Positions 45,891 to 54,876 of a DNA stretch of 64,000 bases are shown piece after piece. The translations under genes and the position numbers were made by a program. The first letter of the stretch is position 1; the number at the start of each line of letters is the position of its first letter. The DNA is from Nocardia flavorosea NBRC 108225 (GTDB taxonomy: Bacteria > Actinomycetota > Actinomycetes > Mycobacteriales > Mycobacteriaceae): positions 186,001-250,000 of the forward strand of contig NZ_BDCG01000017.1 of NCBI RefSeq assembly GCF_001613385.1, in the 5' to 3' direction. The notes under the pieces are model-generated. The model was not told the origin of the DNA, searched no databases, and was given only the letters and a program-made list of their open reading frames with translations.

Positions 45891-46484
45891 CTACTCCTGT
45901 CCCGCCCACGGGGCCAGCAGCAGATTGCAAGCCCGGCGCATATCGGCCGCGGCCTCCTCCGGCTCCAGGAGCCCAGCAGTGGCCCAGGTCATGATGCCGT
46001 ACGCGGTTTGTTCCGCCAGCCGCGCGAGCTGGAGGTCGCCGGCATCCGGGTCGGTGATACCGGCGACGGCGATGATGCGGTCCCGCATCGTGACGATGCC
46101 CACGCCCGTCTCGGCCGATCGCACGGCATTGGCCGACACCAGCATGGCGCGGCCGAGCTGGGGACGCCGGAGCAGTTCGACCACCGCGTTCTCCAAGAAA
46201 TCCGCCACGGCGCCCACCGGGTCACCGGGGTCTCGCGGCGGCGCGGGCAGCTTTTCGACAGCAGTCGCCAGTACCCCCCAATACAGGTGATGTTTCGACG
46301 GGTAGTAGCGGTACAGTGTGCCGAGCGCGACCCCGGCGGCCGTCGCGATCTCCGACATCTGGACCCGTTCCAGACTCGATTCCGCACCGAGGCGGGCGGC
46401 CGCGCGCAGGATGGCGCGCCGACGTTCCTGCTGCCCGGCGGTGGACGGTTGCCCTGGCTCGCGGGGCTCCGCTATCCGTGGCAC
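45891..46484 (-). CDS. TetR-family regulator (KstR-like)
   Basis: A 197-residue repressor-type regulator. The helix-turn-helix part reads QQERRRAILRAAARLGAESSLERVQMSEIATAAGVALGTLYRYYPSKHHLYW, and the C-terminal ligand domain is helical. The sequence is similar in style to KstR and its relatives, which sense lipid-derived acyl-CoA esters. The GTG at 46484 follows GGAGG by six bases; longer frames would run through a palindrome that is more likely the operator. It lies 100 nt downstream of the acyl-CoA carboxylase gene on the same strand. Confidence 0.85.
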   Translation of the reverse strand: MPRIAEPREPGQPSTAGQQERRRAILRAAARLGAESSLERVQMSEIATAAGVALGTLYRYYPSKHHLYWGVLATAVEKLPAPPRDPGDPVGAVADFLENAVVELLRRPQLGRAMLVSANAVRSAETGVGIVTMRDRIIAVAGITDPDAGDLQLARLAEQTAYGIMTWATAGLLEPEEAAADMRRACNLLLAPWAGQE

Positions 46485-46506
46485 GGCCCACCTCCGATTC
46501 GAAAAA

Positions 46507-46522
46507 CTAGAATTCACTCTAG
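46507..46522. promoter_or_regulatory. Operator-like dyad before the TetR gene
   Basis: CTAGA-ATTCAC-TCTAG is a palindrome with 5-bp arms and a 6-nt spacer, located 23 bp upstream of the GTG and overlapping the likely -10 region. This placement and form fit autorepression by a TetR protein. Confidence 0.55.
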
Positions 46523-46584
46523 CAGGCGCGGGTTCGGGGTGGGCCATAATCCTCTCGGGCGGCGCCGACGCCAGGACACGTCGG

Positions 46585-48132
46585 CTACAGCGGCATGAGG
46601 TGATGTTTGCGCGGCCCGTGCCGGACAGACTTATCACGGAGCAGGCGCAACGCCCGGCGGATCTCCAACCGGGTCTGCGATGGTTCGATCACTGCATCGA
46701 TATATCCGCGTTCGGCCGCGGTCCACGGCGTCGCCACGGCCGTGTTGTAGAAGTCGACCATCTGCTGCCGCAGCGCCGGACGCTCCTCCGCGGATACGGC
46801 GGCGAGTTGCCGGCGTTGAGTGAGCCCCACGGCGGCCTCGGCACCCATGACGGCGATCCGCGCGGTCGGCCAAGCGAGGTTGATATCGCCACCGAGTTGT
46901 TTACAGCCCATCACCGCATAGCCGCCGCCGTAGGCCTTGCGCACCACCACGGTGACGATCGGGACGGTGGCCTCGACCACGGCATAGAAGAACCGGCCGC
47001 CGCGTTTGATCACACCGATCTTCTCCTCCTCCACCCCGGGGAGGACACCCGGGGTGTCGACGACGAAGACGAGCGGGAGGTCGAACGCATTGCACAGCCG
47101 GATGAAATGCGCCGCCTTGTCCGAAGCACGGGCATCGATCGCGCCGCTGGACACCAGCGGCTGATTGGCCACCACACCGACACTGCGGCCGTCGACCCGG
47201 GCGAAACCGGTGATCATATTGCGCGCCGTCGCATCGCCGACCTCGTGGAACTCACCGTCGTCGAAGATCCGCAGCAAAACGTCGTACATGTCGTAACCGG
47301 CGCGATCGGAATCTGGGATGATCGAATCGAGTGCGCGATCGGAATCGGTGAGTTCTGGTTCGAGACCGGGGTTGATCAGCGGCGGCCGGTCGAAGCAATT
47401 GGACGGCATGAAGCTCAGATAGCTGCGCACCCACGCGAACGCCGCCTCCTCGTCCGCGGCAACATGGTGGATATTGCCGTTCTGCGCCTGGTTGTGGGCA
47501 CTGCCGAGTTCTTCGAGCGTGATCTCTTCACCGGTGGTCTCCCGGATGATGTCCGGGCCGGTGACGAACATATAGGCGCCTTCGGTCGCAACCAGCACAT
47601 CGGTGTTGATCGGTGAGTACACAGCACCGGCCGCACATTTACCGAGCATCACCGAAACCTGCGGCACCACCCCGGACAAGCCCAGCTGCCGTCGGCTCAT
47701 GGCGGCATACCAGGCCAGCGATGTGACCGCGTCCTGTACCCGGGCGCCCCCGGAATCGTTGATCGCCACGAACGGGCAGCCGATCTCGGCGGCGAGATCC
47801 ATCGCCGCCGCCACCTTGCGGCCGAACATCTCGCCGACGGAACCGCCGAACACCGACTGATCATGGGCGATGACCACGACGGGGCGGTCCTCGACCGTGC
47901 CGCGCCCGGTCACGACACCGTCGCCGTAGAGGCTGCCGGGATCACCGGGTTGACGGACCAGCGCACCGATCTCGACGAAACTCCCCTCGTCGAGCAACAT
48001 ATCGATACGCTCGCGGGGGCTGCGTATACCTTTGGCGGCCCGTTTGGCGACACCTGCCCCGCCGGCCGGTTCGTGCGCAACCGCCAGATTCTCCCGCAGT
48101 TGTTTCAGTTTTCCAGCGGTTGTCGCCTCCAC
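46585..48132 (-). CDS. accD: Acyl-CoA carboxylase beta subunit (biotin-dependent carboxyltransferase)
   Basis: A 515-residue carboxyltransferase. The N-terminal half has [32 protein letters not shown] and [11 protein letters not shown]; the C-terminal half has [31 protein letters not shown] and [10 protein letters not shown]. It moves the carboxyl group from biotin to an acyl-CoA such as propionyl-CoA, supplying methyl-branched or mycolic acid synthesis. The region around [21 protein letters not shown] differs from the usual H...SG pattern, so it may be a special-purpose AccD. No biotin carboxylase is adjacent. It starts divergent from the oversized TetR-like gene. Confidence 0.88.
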   Translation of the reverse strand: MEATTAGKLKQLRENLAVAHEPAGGAGVAKRAAKGIRSPRERIDMLLDEGSFVEIGALVRQPGDPGSLYGDGVVTGRGTVEDRPVVVIAHDQSVFGGSVGEMFGRKVAAAMDLAAEIGCPFVAINDSGGARVQDAVTSLAWYAAMSRRQLGLSGVVPQVSVMLGKCAAGAVYSPINTDVLVATEGAYMFVTGPDIIRETTGEEITLEELGSAHNQAQNGNIHHVAADEEAAFAWVRSYLSFMPSNCFDRPPLINPGLEPELTDSDRALDSIIPDSDRAGYDMYDVLLRIFDDGEFHEVGDATARNMITGFARVDGRSVGVVANQPLVSSGAIDARASDKAAHFIRLCNAFDLPLVFVVDTPGVLPGVEEEKIGVIKRGGRFFYAVVEATVPIVTVVVRKAYGGGYAVMGCKQLGGDINLAWPTARIAVMGAEAAVGLTQRRQLAAVSAEERPALRQQMVDFYNTAVATPWTAAERGYIDAVIEPSQTRLEIRRALRLLRDKSVRHGPRKHHLMPL

Positions 48133-48151
48133 TGTGTACGCCCTTCGTCGT

Positions 48152-48169
48152 CTCGATCGAGCTCTCGAT
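48152..48169. promoter_or_regulatory. Clustered CTCGAT half-sites between accD and the oversized TetR-like gene
   Basis: CTCGATCGAG (48152-48161) is a perfect palindrome and overlaps ATCGAG-CT-CTCGAT (48156-48169). Three half-sites in 18 bp in the 110-bp divergent region make a candidate operator for the TetR-like protein. Confidence 0.45.
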
Positions 48170-48242
48170 ATCGGTATGCCGTGACGACCCTAGCTCCGAT
48201 AGACGCGTTCACAGCGCTGTGCACCGCAATAGACTTTCCGGC

Positions 48243-49928
48243 ATGTCGTCTACTGCAATACATCGCGTCCCGGGACCCAGCTATCAGCAGCGCAGTGGCC
48301 GAGCGCTCGAAGAACGGACGCAGGCGATGATCGTGGCAGCGGCCGAGCAACTGATGACAGAACGGCTCGCCGAGCGCGATACCGATGACGCGCTCGCCCA
48401 TCTCACGACCGCAGATATCTGCGCCCGGGCCCGTGGCTATATTCGGCGTGACGGCACCGAGGGACCGATTCCGAAGGCCACGATGTGGAAACACTTCAGA
48501 ACTGTCGAGGCCCTGGCCGCGGCGGTGGCCGACAATATGGCTGCCGCCGACCGGGTGGTTCCCGACCAGGTGCTCCGGCTGGCTGCGGGCCGCACATCCA
48601 TTCCGCCGGCAGGTGTGGATACCCGGAGACTGGAAGCCAGACTCGCGGGCCGGCACTACGACCTGGATCAACTGGCGGACCAGTTCGATCGCGCCGCTGC
48701 CGCGTCCGACCACGCCGATATGCTCTACTGGGCCGCCGAACTCGCCGAACGTGGACTGCGCGAGCGCCGTCGCGGCGACCGGCCCCGGGTCGAGGCCGCC
48801 CGCGATTGGGCCCGGCGCGGACTGGAACTCGCCGATCCGGCCTCCCGTCTCGATTGCATGATGGGTATCCGCTGTGCGCGGGCGGCGGCCGCTGCCGAGA
48901 CGGTGCTGTCGCGGAACCTCGACTACGAACCGACCGGCCTCAGCCGCATCCGCACGATCAGGGAAAGCGAGCTCGAATTCGCCGAGGCACTCGGCTGGGA
49001 CCTGCACTGCCTGCTGGCCCGGTTCCATATCGAACACGCACGTGCTCTCGCCGAGGAGGATCCGCGGCGTGAGATGCATTCCGTATATACCGTCGCCCGG
49101 GCGCTCCCTGCGCTCTGCGCGCCGGGAACGGACCGGCGCCACGAACCCCAGGATCGCCTGCAAGCCGGTGAACTGGCGGAAATCATTGCCGCCCTGTGCC
49201 GAATCGATATGGCCTACGGCCGCACTCCCGAACACGGCGAGCAGTTCGCCGCACTGTTCGGCGACGGCGTGCCGACACTGATCCAGGAGCTGCTGGCCTG
49301 CTTCCCGGTCACCACCGGCGAGCGCCGGCGGCACGAGGGCAATATCCGAGCGCTGTTGCGTCTGAGCGGATTCGTGCACCATACCGGCCATGCCCACGAT
49401 CCCGCGGCGGTGGCCACCGCCGTCGAGAACTACCGGCATGCCGCCGTGGATCTGCTGCGCACGGCCGAATACGGCCCACTGCGAGACGTCCTGGTGGCGC
49501 AGTACCTGACCGCCAAGGCGCAGTCCCTCGCCCCGGCGGACTCGGATACGGGCCCGGCCGGGCATGGCACCGGAGCGGCACCCGGATCGCTCGTCCACCC
49601 GCGACCCGAAGGCCTGCTCCAGGCCGCGGTCCAGTTCTACGATCACGCCGCCCGGGTGACCAGCCCGCGCGGATCCGCCGGTGTTCTCCGCGCCCGGGCC
49701 GCACAGGCCGGCACCGAATTACGGCAATCGATTCCGGCGCCGGGTGATCCGGCCATCGCAGCGACAGGAGTTGTGGCCGGGGATGAGTTCGACAGCATCG
49801 CCCGAGCCATCAACGATCTCGTGCTGATCATCATCAGCCGCCGCAACAGGTTCACCGATACCGAAGTCGCGCGATTGCTCGAACTGGTCGACCCGATGTA
49901 CGACTACATCACCGCGGGCCGGAATTGA
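48243..49928 (+). CDS. Oversized TetR-like regulator with long helical C-terminal domain
   Basis: A 561-residue protein. The first 110 residues look like a TetR DNA-binding domain with an insertion: EERTQAMIVAAAEQLMTER, then HLTTADICARARGYIRR and IPKATMWKHFRTVEALAAAVADNMA. The rest is a long, mostly helical region with repeated Ala/Arg/Leu patterns (for example LYWAAELAERGLRERRRGD and LQAAVQFYDHAARV), which could be TPR-like; it contains no known catalytic motif. TetR proteins are usually about 200 residues. Divergent from accD, so it may control it; this is an inference. ATG 48243 is used. Confidence 0.55.
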   Translation: MSSTAIHRVPGPSYQQRSGRALEERTQAMIVAAAEQLMTERLAERDTDDALAHLTTADICARARGYIRRDGTEGPIPKATMWKHFRTVEALAAAVADNMAAADRVVPDQVLRLAAGRTSIPPAGVDTRRLEARLAGRHYDLDQLADQFDRAAAASDHADMLYWAAELAERGLRERRRGDRPRVEAARDWARRGLELADPASRLDCMMGIRCARAAAAAETVLSRNLDYEPTGLSRIRTIRESELEFAEALGWDLHCLLARFHIEHARALAEEDPRREMHSVYTVARALPALCAPGTDRRHEPQDRLQAGELAEIIAALCRIDMAYGRTPEHGEQFAALFGDGVPTLIQELLACFPVTTGERRRHEGNIRALLRLSGFVHHTGHAHDPAAVATAVENYRHAAVDLLRTAEYGPLRDVLVAQYLTAKAQSLAPADSDTGPAGHGTGAAPGSLVHPRPEGLLQAAVQFYDHAARVTSPRGSAGVLRARAAQAGTELRQSIPAPGDPAIAATGVVAGDEFDSIARAINDLVLIIISRRNRFTDTEVARLLELVDPMYDYITAGRN

Positions 49929-50300
49929 ACCTCCGGCGCAGGGCGCCGGGAACACAGCGCAGGTATCCGGCTTCGGGTTCGCACAGCGAACCACACGGTT
50001 GCGGGGCGGCCCCGGACTCGCACCGGTTCTGCCTGCGGACAGCGCCGGCATCACCGAAGCGCAAGCCGCGGAACCATACCGCCGCCGCGGCCGCACCCTC
50101 CGACCGGCCGGCACAGCGGTCGGCCACGGCGGATCACCACATATTCTGTGAGCCACGACATGTGATCCAGGCCGCGATCGGCCAACGTTTGCCCACCGGC
50201 ACCACGGGTAGTCAACCAAGGGAATGCTCTCGTCGTGGTCCAGCCCTCGGGATGGTGCGGGGAGGGGGCGGAATGGGCAACAGGTGGCTAGGAGAGTCGG
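49929..50300. other. Intergenic region with no gene
   Basis: About 370 nt of GC-rich sequence with Arg/Pro-rich random frames. It carries GGAGAG (50291-50296) immediately before the glycosyltransferase start. No hairpin of note and no RNA gene was seen. Confidence 0.45.
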
Positions 50301-51278
50301 GTGTCGGTAGTTCTCGTGCTTCAGGCACGCGGTCTCGGTGAGCTGCTCACCGCTGTTCCGGCGTTGCGTGCCCTGCGGCGGGCCCGGCGAAACGATCACC
50401 TCGTTCTCGCCACCCCCCATCGTCTGCGCCCGATGGTCGAACTGATCGCACTCGTGGACGAGATGGTGCCGATCGCCGACCCGCAGGGGTTGCGCTGGGA
50501 CGGACCGGCACCCAAGCTCGCCATCAATCTGCACGGCGCCGAGGCCACGCCGATCGTGGAACTCGCCAAGACCGGCGCCGAACGTATCCTCACCTACCGC
50601 AATCCGGCATTCCCGGAAATTCCCGGCCCGGACTGGCACGACGATCGGCATCCGATCGACCGCTGGTGCCATCTGCTGGAATTCGACGGGATCGGCGCCG
50701 ACCGGCGCAATCTCGGGCTGGTACCGCCCGTGGCCACCACCAGCCACCGCGACAGTGTGGTCGTGCACGTCGGCGCGGGCGCCACCGCGCGGCAGTGGCC
50801 GGCCGATCGCTTCGCCGCGGTGATCCGGCACCTGCTGGTTCTCGGCCACGAAGTGGTCCTCACCGGCGACGAGGGCGACCGTGAACGCGCCCACGGGATC
50901 GCTGCCCGGGCGGGGCTGGCCGGACAGCGGGTACTGGCGGGTAACCAGAATCTGATCGAATTGTCGGCCACGGTGGCCGAAGCCTCGGTGCTGCTGTGCG
51001 GCGATACCGGTGTCGCCCACCTCGCGACCGCGTTCGGGACCCGCACGGTGCAACTGTTCGGGCCCACCCCCCCGGCGCAGAGCGGGCCGCCCGGACACCT
51101 GCTCAACCGGCACGAAGTGCTGTGGGCGGGTCGTACCGGTGACCGGGAAGGCACCACACCCGATCCCGGTCTCCTGCAGATCGGCGCCGCCGAGGTGATC
51201 GCGGCACTGGATCGGCAGCTGAGCAAGCGCCGCTCCGAGGCCGGGGTGACGAGCGCCGCGTACCGCCGGGTGGGCTGA
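50301..51278 (+). CDS. Glycosyltransferase family 9 (heptosyltransferase-like)
   Basis: A 325-residue GT-B enzyme. It has LQARGLGELLTAVPALRALRRA near the N-terminus, VVVHVGAGATARQWPADRFAAVI at the nucleotide-sugar domain boundary and VLLCGDTGVAHLATAFGTRTVQLFGPTPP, the typical GT9 acceptor/donor loop. GT9 enzymes transfer heptose or related sugars in Gram-negatives; in actinobacteria the donor and acceptor are unclear, but envelope glycan is likely. It begins with GTG after GGAGAG. Isolated gene. Confidence 0.88.
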   Translation: MSVVLVLQARGLGELLTAVPALRALRRARRNDHLVLATPHRLRPMVELIALVDEMVPIADPQGLRWDGPAPKLAINLHGAEATPIVELAKTGAERILTYRNPAFPEIPGPDWHDDRHPIDRWCHLLEFDGIGADRRNLGLVPPVATTSHRDSVVVHVGAGATARQWPADRFAAVIRHLLVLGHEVVLTGDEGDRERAHGIAARAGLAGQRVLAGNQNLIELSATVAEASVLLCGDTGVAHLATAFGTRTVQLFGPTPPAQSGPPGHLLNRHEVLWAGRTGDREGTTPDPGLLQIGAAEVIAALDRQLSKRRSEAGVTSAAYRRVG

Positions 51279-51305
51279 CCACGTCCGGGGGCCCAGCCCC
51301 CGGTC

Positions 51306-51623
51306 TCATACGCGTCCGCGTGCCTCGTTCACTGCGGCAGCATAGGCAGCGAGGGCACTCGGCCAGAACTGCTCGAGGTAGTCACGGGCGTCCCCGAGGC
51401 CGCGTGGGTCCAGGGAGTAGAGCCGGCGGTTGCCGATCGGGCGCACCATCACCAGGCGCGCTTCGCGCAGTACGCGCAGATGCTGCGATACGGCCGAGCT
51501 GCTGATCCCGACCTGTTTCGCCAGCTCGCCCACCGAGCGCGGGCCCGAAGGCAACGCTTCGAATATCGCCCGCCGGGTGGGATCGGCGAGGGCGATCAGC
51601 GGCGCAACTCTGTTAGCGACCAC
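51306..51623 (-). CDS. ArsR-family transcriptional regulator
   Basis: A 105-residue winged helix-turn-helix repressor. LADPTRRAIFEALPSGPRSVGELAKQVGISSSAVSQHLRVLREARLVMVRPIGNRRLYSLD is the classical pattern. There is no Cys, so metal sensing through the usual ELCVCDL motif is unlikely; this group (similar to those controlling AHSA1/SRPBCC genes) responds to other signals. Starts with GTG at 51623. It converges with the glycosyltransferase and is divergent from the M23 peptidase gene. Confidence 0.88.
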   Translation of the reverse strand: MVANRVAPLIALADPTRRAIFEALPSGPRSVGELAKQVGISSSAVSQHLRVLREARLVMVRPIGNRRLYSLDPRGLGDARDYLEQFWPSALAAYAAAVNEARGRV

Positions 51624-51712
51624 TCATACAGTGTCTCCATCGGGCAACCCCTCGGTCAAACCCCCGCCGAATGTCTCATTTGTGCAGCTCGACGCGGGAA
51701 ATTCCGGGTTTC

Positions 51713-51766
51713 GTTACCGTACGGTTATAAGCGACCTGGGCTTATGCACCCGTGGTGACGGTAACC
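51713..51766. promoter_or_regulatory. GTTAC-type repeats upstream of the M23 peptidase gene (possible MtrA box)
   Basis: GTTAC-N6-GTTAT (51713-51728) is a direct repeat with an 11-bp period, and GTTACCGT also pairs with ACGGTAAC (51758-51765). MtrA of actinobacteria binds direct GT(A/T/C)AC repeats before peptidoglycan hydrolase genes, so this is a candidate site, with low certainty. Confidence 0.35.
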
Positions 51767-51810
51767 ACATGCTTGCTGACTCGGCCTGCAAGTCCCCTAG
51801 CTTGTAACTC

Positions 51811-52524
51811 ATGCCCGTGACCCTTCCGTTACCTCTCCGCAAGCTCACGGTGCCGTCGATCGGCCGTCGCCGCGTAACGACGCAGGTTGTCGCCACCACG
51901 ACTGCGCTGTGTGCCGGTTTCGGTCTCCTCGCCGCAGGGGCCGATTCCGATAACGAAACGATCAAGAACGTGGCGGCCACCGCGCCCGCCCCGGCCGTCA
52001 CCGACGCGGCCACCGCCGAACAGCAGGCCCACTCCCACGATCCCGCGGCGTGGGACCCGAACAAGCCCGCTGCGGACAATCAGCCCATCGCGTTCCCCTT
52101 CCCGCCTCCGCCGCCGCCCCGGCCCACCACCGTGCGTCCGGTCGATGCGGTCGTGAGTTCCGGTTTCGGCCCGCGCTGGGGCGCCAACCACTTCGGTATC
52201 GACTTCGCCGGACAGCAGGGCGTGCCGATCCGTTCGGTCACCGACGGCGTGGTGATCGAGGCCGGCCCGGCCACCGGTTTCGGCCTGTGGGTGCGCGTCC
52301 AGCAGGACGACGGAACCGTCGGCGTGTACGGCCATATGCAGGACATCCTGGTCCATGTCGGCCAGCCGGTGCAGGCAGGCGATGTGATCGCCACCGTCGG
52401 CAGCCGTGGCCAGTCCACCGGACCGCATCTGCACTTCGAGGTGCATCAGCCGGGTGTCGGCAAGGTCGACCCGATGCCGTGGTTCGCCGGGCGCGGCATG
52501 GACGTCATGAACTTCCCGGGCTGA
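51811..52524 (+). CDS. Secreted M23-family metallopeptidase (LytM domain)
   Basis: A 237-residue envelope protein. A hydrophobic segment at 22-43 after a basic lead acts as a signal anchor or signal peptide. Then comes a Pro-rich linker (FPFPPPPPPRP) and a LytM domain (about 108-230) with zinc ligands in HFGIDFA (His 127, Asp 131) and HLHFEV (His 206/208). It should cut peptide cross-links in peptidoglycan, or act as an amidase activator. The catalytic residues are complete. ATG 51811 has no clear Shine-Dalgarno. Confidence 0.88.
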   Translation: MPVTLPLPLRKLTVPSIGRRRVTTQVVATTTALCAGFGLLAAGADSDNETIKNVAATAPAPAVTDAATAEQQAHSHDPAAWDPNKPAADNQPIAFPFPPPPPPRPTTVRPVDAVVSSGFGPRWGANHFGIDFAGQQGVPIRSVTDGVVIEAGPATGFGLWVRVQQDDGTVGVYGHMQDILVHVGQPVQAGDVIATVGSRGQSTGPHLHFEVHQPGVGKVDPMPWFAGRGMDVMNFPG

Positions 52525-52759
52525 CCCTACTTCCCGGCGGACCGGAAAACACCGGCCGCCCCACAACCTCCGATCTTCGTCGGGTGATCGGATGCCTGCA
52601 CCGGCCATTGCTGCTCTGTACCGCAGCGATGGCCGGTCTGGTGTCTTTGGGCCCCCGGTGGCCATCGTTGTCGATGATGAGCAGCCGGTGAGGTCCGGGC
52701 CACCCGCGCCTTTCGCGGCGAATCCACCGCCCGCCGTAACCGTTTCGATACGGCTGGAG

Positions 52760-53083
52760 TCAGCGCAACCGTTCGGCGTCGCGGGCGAGTTCCACCAGCA
52801 CCGCACTGAGACGCGCGAGTTCGTCGTTACCGGCGCCCTCGTCGATGGCGGTCGCCACATCCTCGGCCGCACAGCGCGCCGCGAACCAGCGGTCCGCGAG
52901 GGCGGTGGCCTCGGCGGCACTGAGCACTACCGAATCGGCGGGGATACCAGTGCCCTTCACATTGTTGCGGTGCTCATACGCGCGCTGACGGCAGGACTGC
53001 CGGCAATACCGGCGCCGCCGCCCCGCTTCCGTATCAACGATTTCCCGACCACACCACAGACAGGACTGCAACCGGCGCGACAT
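52760..53083 (-). CDS. Small zinc-motif protein
   Basis: A 107-residue protein. The N-terminal motif CLWCGREIVDTEAGRRRRYCRQSCRQRAYEHR (Cys pairs around residues 8, 11, 27 and 31) is a zinc-finger-like unit conserved in actinobacteria; RNA or DNA binding is plausible. A helical C-terminal half contains AAEATALADRWFAARCAAEDVATAIDEGAGND. ATG 53083 was chosen because the motif starts here. It lies upstream of, and divergent from, rbpA. Confidence 0.7.
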   Translation of the reverse strand: MSRRLQSCLWCGREIVDTEAGRRRRYCRQSCRQRAYEHRNNVKGTGIPADSVVLSAAEATALADRWFAARCAAEDVATAIDEGAGNDELARLSAVLVELARDAERLR

Positions 53084-53506
53084 GACCCGACACCCTAATA
53101 GGCCTTCGCGCAGCGGTACACACCGCACACCGCGCAGAGTTCCCGGGCCGACGCCGTACAATTACAAGGCTCTCCCGAACTGGGAACGGATCGACCCTCG
53201 CGAACGTTGACAAGAAACAGGGCGCAAGGCCGCAACCGGCACGAACCGCGGTTCGTGCGCAGGTATCGGCCGGCAGACGTGACCCGAACGGTCGGCGGAA
53301 GGCAACGGCCGGCGACATGCGAACCCACGAAGTTCGTAACAGCACAACCACAGGGGTCAACCCACCGGTTCGCCCCGGGCGGGTTCCGGTGCACCGCAGC
53401 GGATCGCCGAAAGGTGTTTCCGATCCGGTGATCCGGAACCGAATGTCCGGGAACCCGCGGACCTGCGCGCGGTAACGCGCCGACAACACAGAGAGGACCT
53501 GTACAG
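53084..53506. other. Divergent promoter region upstream of rbpA
   Basis: About 420 nt without a recognised gene. It includes the rbpA ribosome site GAGAGGA (53491-53497). GGAAC-type sequences at about 53437 and 53456 were inspected for a SigE/SigR-type promoter, but none has a GTT at the expected distance. Confidence 0.5.
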
Positions 53507-53842
53507 ATGGCAGATCGCGTACTCCGGGGCAGCCGGCTCGGAGCGGTGAGCTACGAAACCGACCGCGACCATGATCTGGCTCCCCGCCGGATCGCCCGGT
53601 ACCGGACCGACAATGGTGAAGAATTCGATGTCCCGTTCGCCGACGAGGCCGAGATCCCACCGACCTGGCTGTGCAAGAACGGCCAGGAAGGTGTGCTGCT
53701 CGAAGGCACCTCGCAGGAGGCCAAGAAGGTGAAGCCGCCGCGCACGCATTGGGACATGCTGCTGGAACGGCGCAGTAAGGAAGAACTCGAGGAGCTGCTG
53801 AAGGAGCGCCTGGAGCTGCTCAAGACCCGCCGCCGGGGCTGA
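53507..53842 (+). CDS. rbpA: RNA polymerase-binding protein RbpA
   Basis: A 111-residue transcription factor that binds RNA polymerase and the housekeeping sigma factor and helps open promoters in actinobacteria. The sequence is nearly the mycobacterial one: MADRVLRGSRLGAVSYETDR, then LAPRRIARYRTDNGEEFDVPF, TWLCKNG, and the sigma-interaction domain PPRTHWDMLLERRS...EELLKERLELLKTRRRG. Only one of the usual pair of Cys positions is visible. GAGAGGA precedes the ATG. Confidence 0.98.
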   Translation: MADRVLRGSRLGAVSYETDRDHDLAPRRIARYRTDNGEEFDVPFADEAEIPPTWLCKNGQEGVLLEGTSQEAKKVKPPRTHWDMLLERRSKEELEELLKERLELLKTRRRG

Positions 53843-53897
53843 GTCACAGCTCTTCGGGAGTCTCGGTTCGGGCTCGGAACCCGGACACCGGCTGATG

Positions 53898-53934
53898 AGG
53901 CCGTACCCACCGGATCATCCGGTGGGTACGGCCT
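53898..53934. terminator. Bidirectional terminator between rbpA and the ABC permease gene
   Basis: AGGCCGTACCCACCGGAT (53898-53915) and its exact complement (53917-53934) form a stem of 16 or more base pairs with a minimal loop, followed on the plus strand by TTATCGTTTTC. It lies between two convergent genes. Confidence 0.9.
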
Positions 53935-53967
53935 TTATCGTTTTCGGCGGCGAAAGCCGGCGTGGCT

Positions 53968-54876
53968 TCAGCGGCTGGCCACCCGGCGGTAGCGCAGCAG
54001 TGCCAGCGGCATCGCGATGAGCAGGATCACCACCGAGCAGATCACGGCGTATTCGACACAGTGTTCGGCCGGCCATCCGGTCGGCGCCTCGAAGGTCGGC
54101 GGCGCACTGTTCTCGAACAACTTCCGGCCGCTGGCCGCGACCGCGGTGATCGGATTCCATTCGGCGATGGTGCGCAACGGCCCGGGCAGAGTCGCCGCGG
54201 AGATGAACGCCGAGGAGATGAACGACAGCGGGAACAGCCAGATCAGCCCGGCGCTCTGCGCGACCTCGACATTCGGTGCGAGCAGGCCGGTGAGTGCGCC
54301 CACCCACGACATGGCGAAGGCGAACAACAGGATCACACCGTAGGCCAGTACGGCATCGGCCACGCTGCCCTCGATACTCCAGCCGACGATATATCCGCAG
54401 ACGGTCATCACCAGCAGGCTCAGCATGCTCACCACGAGATCCGACAGGGTCCGGCCCATCAGCACCGCCAGCCGGGACATGGGCAGCGCACGCATCCGGT
54501 CGATGATGCCCTTCTCGAGGTCACCGGCCAGACCCACGGTGGTGAACGCGGCACTGAACGCGACCGTCTGCGCCATGATCCCGGCGATCAGGAATTCCCG
54601 GTACTCACCGCCGCCGAGGGAAGCGCCGAATACGTAGGCGAACAGGAAGACGAACATCAGCGGCTGCACGGTGGCGGTGACCAGCAGTGTGGGCACCCGC
54701 ATGATGGTGAGCAGGTTGCGGTGGGCGACGATCGCGCTGTCGCGAATGATCCGCAGCCGGGGCTCGGCCGATTTCGGGATCCGGTGCGAGGCGGGCGCGT
54801 GTTCGGTATCCGCGGTGTCCTCCTCGGTCCGGTCAGTGGTTTCGGTGTTCTCGACCGCCACTTCTGCGGTACTCAC
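53968..54876 (-). CDS. ABC-2 type transporter permease (DrrB-like)
   Basis: A 302-residue permease with six helices after a Glu/Thr-rich N-terminal tail of about 45 residues. LRIIRDSAIVAHRNLLTIMRVPTLLVTATVQPLMFVFLFAYVFG and GGEYREFLIAGIMAQTVAFSAAFTTVGLAGDLEKGIIDRMRALPMSRLAVLMGRTLSDLV are typical of DrrB-like drug and lipid exporters. Its start overlaps the stop of the ATPase gene by 4 nt. Placed behind the NRPS gene, it probably exports the NRPS product or confers self-resistance (inference). Confidence 0.92.
   Translation of the reverse strand: MSTAEVAVENTETTDRTEEDTADTEHAPASHRIPKSAEPRLRIIRDSAIVAHRNLLTIMRVPTLLVTATVQPLMFVFLFAYVFGASLGGGEYREFLIAGIMAQTVAFSAAFTTVGLAGDLEKGIIDRMRALPMSRLAVLMGRTLSDLVVSMLSLLVMTVCGYIVGWSIEGSVADAVLAYGVILLFAFAMSWVGALTGLLAPNVEVAQSAGLIWLFPLSFISSAFISAATLPGPLRTIAEWNPITAVAASGRKLFENSAPPTFEAPTGWPAEHCVEYAVICSVVILLIAMPLALLRYRRVASR

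Noticed and set aside
49925-50341. Open frame in the gap before the glycosyltransferase
   Set aside because: Random Arg/Pro/Ser-rich composition, no ribosome site at its start, and it runs into the glycosyltransferase gene in another frame.
51640-51810. ydaO-type (c-di-AMP) riboswitch before the M23 peptidase
   Set aside because: This riboswitch often precedes actinobacterial cell wall hydrolase genes, but its conserved core sequences were not found in the leader.
53407-53506. SigR/SigE-type promoter (GGAAC...GTT) before rbpA
   Set aside because: GGAAC occurs twice but no GTT is found 16-19 bp downstream of either.
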